Shown here: positions 59,768 through 64,000 of the stretch, in pieces
How the letters are laid out: every line of letters begins with the position of its first letter
Position numbering within the stretch: the first letter of the stretch is position 1
Origin: Aspidiotus rigidus
Taxonomy: Eukaryota > Arthropoda > Insecta > Hemiptera > Diaspididae
Assembly: GCA_035079385.1 (NCBI GenBank)
Contig: JAVHKY010000043.1
Location: 2,170,001 to 2,234,000 of the forward strand
Length of the DNA: 64,000 nucleotides
Direction of reading: 5' to 3'
Made by a program: the position numbers and the translations under genes
The notes under the pieces: generated by a model
Told to the model about the DNA's origin: nothing
Seen by the model: the letters and a program-made list of their open reading frames with translations, nothing else
The model's database searches: none

Positions 59768-62700
59768 CTTCTTAATCAACAATCAATTCCATTTCCCTTC
59801 ATCCGCATTAGAGAATAGGTAATTTTCCTGAAAATCGGATCGATCGTTTTTGAGAATTTTCTATTTTAATTTAGAAAAATTCGGACGCGGAAAATCGAAC
59901 GTCAATTCGTTAGCCATCCCATGTTGAAAATAATGAATGTAGTTATGGGAAATGACGAGTGTTGCCGACTTTAGAGGGGTTGGCGATATGAGTGAGTTTC
60001 TAATAAAACTATTATGAGCCTTTTTTAGAAGGAGCTCTTTTTTTGCGCTTGTACCAAACAAAGCTATTATATCAGATCTAAACTCAAATTTGGTTATTAC
60101 GTACAATGTAGTTAAGGGGTGCAGGAGCATTAATTGAGCTATTAGCTCAGCATAAAGGTATTGCAGTCTTGCGCGTGGTGCAATTTTCGGTGTGGGATAT
60201 GTTTTCTCGGCGTTTCAGTGTGTGTGAATTACGATTTTAACATTGGCTCAAATTCATAAATACGTATGTGCGTATGTATTTTTTGTGCGCGAAAAGTGTT
60301 CCTTTCTCAGAAGGGGGGGGGGGAGGGTTGTAAGTTGTGTACTATCACTACACGAGATCGAAAAAAAATGATGCTTGGCAAGTTTCAAAAATGAACTTAC
60401 TTGTATCAGAAAACGATGTCATTTTGCAATCGTTAACGAATGATTTTATCTCTATTTTCTTTAATTTCATGTTCGATGATAGAAAATTTTTGATGGATAT
60501 TCCATTCATTGAAGTGGGAGGGGGGTATTCGGGTGTGGATAACTGATGTAAGAAGAGTGAATAAAAATAATGCTTAGAAAGCTTTGAAAATTTGTTTATT
60601 TTGGAAAACAAAGTATATTATTTTGCTGTTGGAAACGGAAATGATTAAGTAATGTAGGCAATAATGAACAAAACGGAAAAAAGAAGTACATAGAGGTGTA
60701 GGAAAATAAGATAGGGAAAGTCGGTTTTGCTTTGGAGGTGCGAAAGCTTGTTATGTCGGTATACTGTTCCTGGTCTTAAATGAAGGAAATTAAAGAGTAT
60801 TTTAAAATTTTCATGAGCTAGGTAATGATTTCCTTTTCGAAGAATCAGCGTTTGGGAATTAGGATTCGGGGTTTTGGCATTCGAGAAAATGGTATTCGGG
60901 GAAATGACCAGGAACCGCTTGTCAAGCAGTTTACCTACTTCAAGAAATCTTAGCTAGAGCTGGAAACAAAATTGAGAACGCTTCTTCGACGATTAATTTT
61001 TCCCTAGTAGACTGTAATATACAAATAATATAGGCCTATAATAAAATATGTACTTACTGAGATTCATTCATAATGTTGATAATTATTTATGAGGGAAACA
61101 CAAAGCACTTTTGTCGTACTGTGTGCGACGTATCGAACTTGTATTCACAACAGCGCGGCATTCATCGTTATCGCGTGTATATTATTCGGCGTCAATTAAT
61201 GTAGCAACTGATTTCGTTAAAGGGTTCGTAATTATAATAGCATTTAATATGCTATGTAATGAAATAATTTGAAACTTTATATTCTCCACTACGGAAAGGA
61301 CGCGGTAATCCGCCTCTCAAATTGTCTAACGTAAAAAGTTAACGTTGCGTTGCTGACAGATTCTCCGTACCGCTGCGGCTATGCGTCTTATCCCTAATAG
61401 TGTTGCAGTAGTAATATAGGGACAGTAGCTTGCATTTCCTGTTTATTGAATCTTGATGGTTTCGTACCGTTGACCTTTCAAGGGACAATAAAAGCGAACG
61501 ACACGAACTTACCCTACTCGTCAACAACGATCAACTCTATTATTTAATTAGGTCGCAAAAGTTGGGCGGAAAACTCTTCTCAGAGTTATTAATATCATCA
61601 ATTCGTTATAATGCATACCATTAAAAATTTGTAGGCTGGCTTAAAACGGTAATTTATCGCACTTCTGAGACAATAGTGGCAACAACAAAAAACTCTGGTA
61701 AAAAGTCTTGAGAACATTTTTTGTTTTTTTTTTTTCATGTCAAAGCATCAATACTGTGACATTTTGTACTTTATTGTACTCTTTTCTCTTTTCTTGAAAT
61801 CTTTATTTTGTATCGCGAACGATTACTTTTGTTTTCGATTCGTTACGTTTAAAACGCATCAATCAAATAAACTGTTTTTGATTTCAACTCACCAAATATC
61901 ATCTAATATATATAATATGGGTTTTTAGTATTGAGTCTTTTTTATTGAAATCACGGACGGCGACGACCGGACGTTCAGATACAAATTTTAAGATTTGGGT
62001 GAGGTATCAGAAAAGACATGAAATATGTCAAAAGCAAAAATCTAAATTTGTTTCTTCACCAATTTGTCCTTTTAAATTTTGTTTCCTTCTTTTTTTTAAG
62101 GGGGGGGGGAGGAAGATTGCACCCGTGTTTGCCTCTCCTGCAAATTCGTTCCCATTAGCAAGATTTTGTAAAATAGGTATCCGAAGATGTAATACGGAAC
62201 TTCGAGTCTTGACTTGAAGTCGGTCATCATGAATGTTAGTAATTTGGAGGACTTTCAAATTAGTTTAAAATCACGTAAAAGACGTTAGCACAATTATGAA
62301 AAGCGCATTACGACTTTCGAGCAATGGAATACAAATCATGGTCTAGCATCGGCAGCCTTCCAACAGAATTTTAAGAAAATTTGAAGACTGATGACAAACA
62401 AGTGGGTAAATTTTATAGATTATAAGAGCTTCGTCCGCTACTGTATTTCAGCAAACAAATTGACCAGTAGGTCGTGCCTTTTAATATGCTACGATTAATT
62501 AAGTAACTGTTCTAGAAAAATCGTAAATCTTTGAAAAAAGTTCTATACTAAGTATAGGTACTTAATGTCGTAAGGAGCAAGACTGAAACAGTGGTTTATT
62601 TTAAGGAGAGCAATATTGTAGACGTGATGAGCACGAATGAAAAAGAGAAAACGTTGTACGAATTGTGTTTGAAACTATTTAAAGAGGAAAAAAATAAAGT

Positions 62701-63105
62701 GTTAATGAAAGGTCACCGCATTTACAAGCGCGTGGTTTCTATAGTGACGCTTTTGCGGGACGTCCTTTCACCCCTAAAATGAAACCAATGAGAATTACCC
62801 GCGACAAATCGATCCTCCAATACGAAGGCATCTTGTGCCACTTTAGGGGATTTATTTCCTGAAATGGCTGTCGTTTAGCTTCTTTTCTGAACGATTTGAC
62901 GATTTTAAGCCTCATTACCTCTCTATATTGTGCCATAAAACCGCTAACAAGTCTTGTACGTTTTCGCGAACTTATTTACCCGGAATAATAAAAAAATACG
63001 CGCGAGTTTTCTTTAAAAGATACGTCGTTCAATTTGAATTTGTGCGCGCTTGTCCGTAGCGGACTAGTTTTTTTTTATTTTTGGTTTGTTCGACGACGTT
63101 TGTTC
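59768..63105. other. About 3.3 kb without a supported gene
   Basis: AT-rich with poly-G runs at 60313-60323 and about 62101-62110. Short frames (for example 60337-60546 and 62591-62782) have no recognisable family. The last ~150 bases have more CG dinucleotides and may be the promoter of the eh1-containing exon. Confidence 0.4.
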
Positions 63106-63291
63106 ATGAATGTATCAGAATTACCAAACTACATGCATATGAACGACATGACGAATACAAATATGAATGATAATGTATCGGTTGAGAATAACCATCGTCA
63201 CGCGAATACCATCAGAAATGGCAATAAAACCTCATTTTTGATAGACGACATTCTGTTTCCAGCCAAACTAAGGACTGATTCAACGCGACCG
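63106..63291 (+). CDS. Probable first exon of a homeobox repressor (eh1 motif), bsh/Bsx-like
   Basis: From ATG at 63106 the frame gives MNVSELPNYMHMNDMTNTNM, an Asn/Met-rich stretch, then at about residues 40-52 NKTSFLIDDILFP. This fits the eh1 (engrailed homology 1) motif F-x-I-x-x-IL, which recruits the Groucho co-repressor and is usually near the N-terminus of homeodomain factors. The surrounding TSF-I-DIL is most like brain-specific homeobox (bsh/Bsx) proteins as I recall them. A good donor (CCG|GTAAAT) at 63292 would end the exon. The frame stays open to 63414, but that part looks intronic. The homeodomain itself would lie beyond the window. The assignment rests on one short motif. Confidence 0.45.
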
Positions 63292-64000
63292 GTAAATATA
63301 CCTAATAGTAATAATTCTCGCAAAAAGAGCCTACGAATTCATTTACTTTTAGAAATCGACGCATCTTTGCTTAATATCAATGACGTACTTATATTTCGCC
63401 TAGTTAATGACTGAATGTAATACCTACATGTAGCTGATGTACGATATAGATATTGAATGGGTACTAAAACATTTTCTTTGGATAGAAAATAAATGGAGAA
63501 AGTACCTAGTCAATATAGATACCTAATACTTGGATGTAGCTCTATTTAATTTAAAAAAAAAATTCTTCGGTTGTTCGTCCTATTCTGAAGCCGCCTTGTT
63601 TCGTAGCTAGATAGTAAATTATTTTGTTCCGGGAACAATCGAAGTCTTTTGTTAATCATTTGCTGAAATAGCCAAGTTATCTCAATATTTTGGTGAGAGC
63701 GGGTTGACAGGATAGGATCAAGTCGCTTAATTGACTCTTCAAGATCAAACTTTATACAAATTCGTTAATCGATTATTATTGAAATAATACAAAATGCTTT
63801 TTTGTATGTAACAGGAGCGTAATCGTATATTTTACATTTTTTTTCATGGGTAGGTAGAATTTATTTCAAGTTTATTACTTAGGTATTTTAGTCCTCCAAT
63901 AACACAAATGTATACCAAATAAAAATGAGATACAAAAAATTCCCTAGTTTTCAGTAGTGGGTAACTTATAAGTGTACCTCTCTTAGCCTTTAGCTAATCA
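63292..64000. other. Intron or flank to the window end
   Basis: AT-rich with no further exon recognised; TAGGTAGGTAG-like strings occur near 63850. Confidence 0.35.

Overview
The window is eukaryotic nuclear DNA from an arthropod, most likely an insect. It is AT-rich, its genes have short exons and GT-AG introns, it carries a eukaryotic Asn-tRNA gene, and it contains a takeout/juvenile-hormone-binding-protein (JHBP) family gene, a family characteristic of arthropods. The frequent TAGGTACCTA-type motifs and the mixture of small foldback elements recall sternorrhynchan Hemiptera (mealybug, scale insect, aphid). That placement is inference, not proof.

Three host genes can be assembled exon by exon on the + strand. 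(1) An F-box/leucine-rich-repeat gene with seven exons, 6229-8490. (2) A takeout/JHBP-like secreted protein gene with six exons in matching splice phases, 13911-21424, encoding 264 residues. Its third intron holds a decayed cassette from a Polinton/adintovirus-like DNA element (about 15.4-17.8 kb). (3) A strongly divergent beta-tubulin with five exons, 28298-35608, encoding 430 residues. It keeps the GTP-binding residues, has a longer M-loop and lacks the usual acidic tail. An Asn-tRNA gene (56899-56972) and a probable first exon of a homeobox regulator with an eh1 repressor motif (63106-63291) complete the host gene content. The rest has no convincing genes.

Mobile DNA dominates. The largest piece is a 5.5-kb Ty3/Gypsy LTR retrotransposon on the - strand (38525-44037) with 425-bp LTRs differing at 4 sites, a 4-bp target duplication, a tRNA-Leu primer site, a Gag with a SAP-like start, and a Pol broken by one frameshift and a changed reverse-transcriptase active site. 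There is also a Penelope-like fragment with a GIY-YIG domain between inverted long terminal repeats (24398-25800), a LINE reverse-transcriptase remnant (about 47.1-47.8 kb), and many short terminal-inverted-repeat elements. These include hAT-like elements with an 8-bp target duplication, Tc1/mariner-like elements with TA duplications, and a TTAA-flanked element. Some are nested, which gives an order of insertion.

The structures least explained by ordinary annotation are: a 1.7-kb foldback whose two arms are each built of degenerate ~60-bp tandem units (about 2690-4404); a 106-bp-arm, 98% identical hairpin with a 10-base loop (25858-26079); an array of TGACGTCA (CRE-type) palindromes at 16-18 bp spacing inside a foldback element (50434-50561); and the beta-tubulin itself. 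No operon-like or prokaryotic system was seen.
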